A DNA stretch of 5,055 nucleotides from Bin87 sp964502995 (GTDB lineage: Bacteria; Chloroflexota; Dehalococcoidia; Lucifugimonadales; UBA3495): positions 1 through 5,055 of the forward strand of contig CAZCZB010000131.1 in the NCBI GenBank assembly GCA_964502995.1. The letters are read 5' to 3'. Positions 5,029-5,055 of the stretch are shown here, piece after piece. The position numbers and the translations under genes are program-made. Each line of letters starts with the position of its first letter. Positions within the stretch are counted from its first letter, which is position 1. The notes beneath the pieces are model-generated. The model was not told the origin of the DNA. It worked only from the letters and a program-made list of their open reading frames with translations, and ran no database searches.

Positions 5029-5055
5029 ACGTGGCCGGGTGCGGCGGACGCAGGT

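Overview
This is a GC-rich bacterial window (roughly two-thirds G+C outside one segment). It holds four protein-coding genes, all on the minus strand, separated and flanked by short palindromic and inverted repeats. The mix of tandem Uma2-family genes, a DUF1015 gene, a methyltransferase fused to a nuclease-like domain, and many small intergenic palindromes of the AGGGGCGA...TCGCCCCT type suggests an environmental or host-associated Chloroflexota-like lineage. That assignment rests on general impression and is weak; no rRNA or marker gene is present.

Layout, left to right. Positions 1-55 hold the end of an inverted-repeat element cut by the window edge. Positions 89-2621 hold three tightly packed genes transcribed leftward: a DUF1015-family protein (1338-2621), then two tandem Uma2-family PD-(D/E)XK nuclease-like genes (719-1321 and 89-709). 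The gaps are 16 and 9 bases, each gene has its own Shine-Dalgarno-like sequence, and a perfect TATAAT lies upstream of the first gene, so this looks like one operon. The Uma2 pair is a tandem duplication whose C-terminal halves have been homogenised. Positions 2622-3020 are non-coding: the operon promoter, then a hairpin, a MITE-like inverted-repeat element, and two perfect-stem palindromes.

Positions 3021-4679 encode a 552-residue protein that joins a beta-class amino-methyltransferase (DPPF early, DPFCGCGT late) to a C-terminal Mrr-like nuclease domain (D430, QVK 449-451). It is a candidate single-polypeptide restriction-modification or DNA-targeting enzyme. The part between the methyltransferase motifs, where the target recognition domain is expected, is markedly AT-richer (about 51% G+C, against about 70% on each side) and looks like a swapped-in module. 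Positions 4680-5055 are non-coding and carry further copies of the same palindromes.

The methyltransferase gene is bracketed by directly oriented copies of a two-palindrome cassette. The DUF1015-Uma2-Uma2 block is bracketed by facing copies of another inverted-repeat terminus. The most notable signals are the AT-rich recognition segment inside the methyltransferase-nuclease fusion, the repeat brackets, and the half-gene homogenisation of the Uma2 pair. Nothing in the sequence shows that the operon and the methyltransferase work together.
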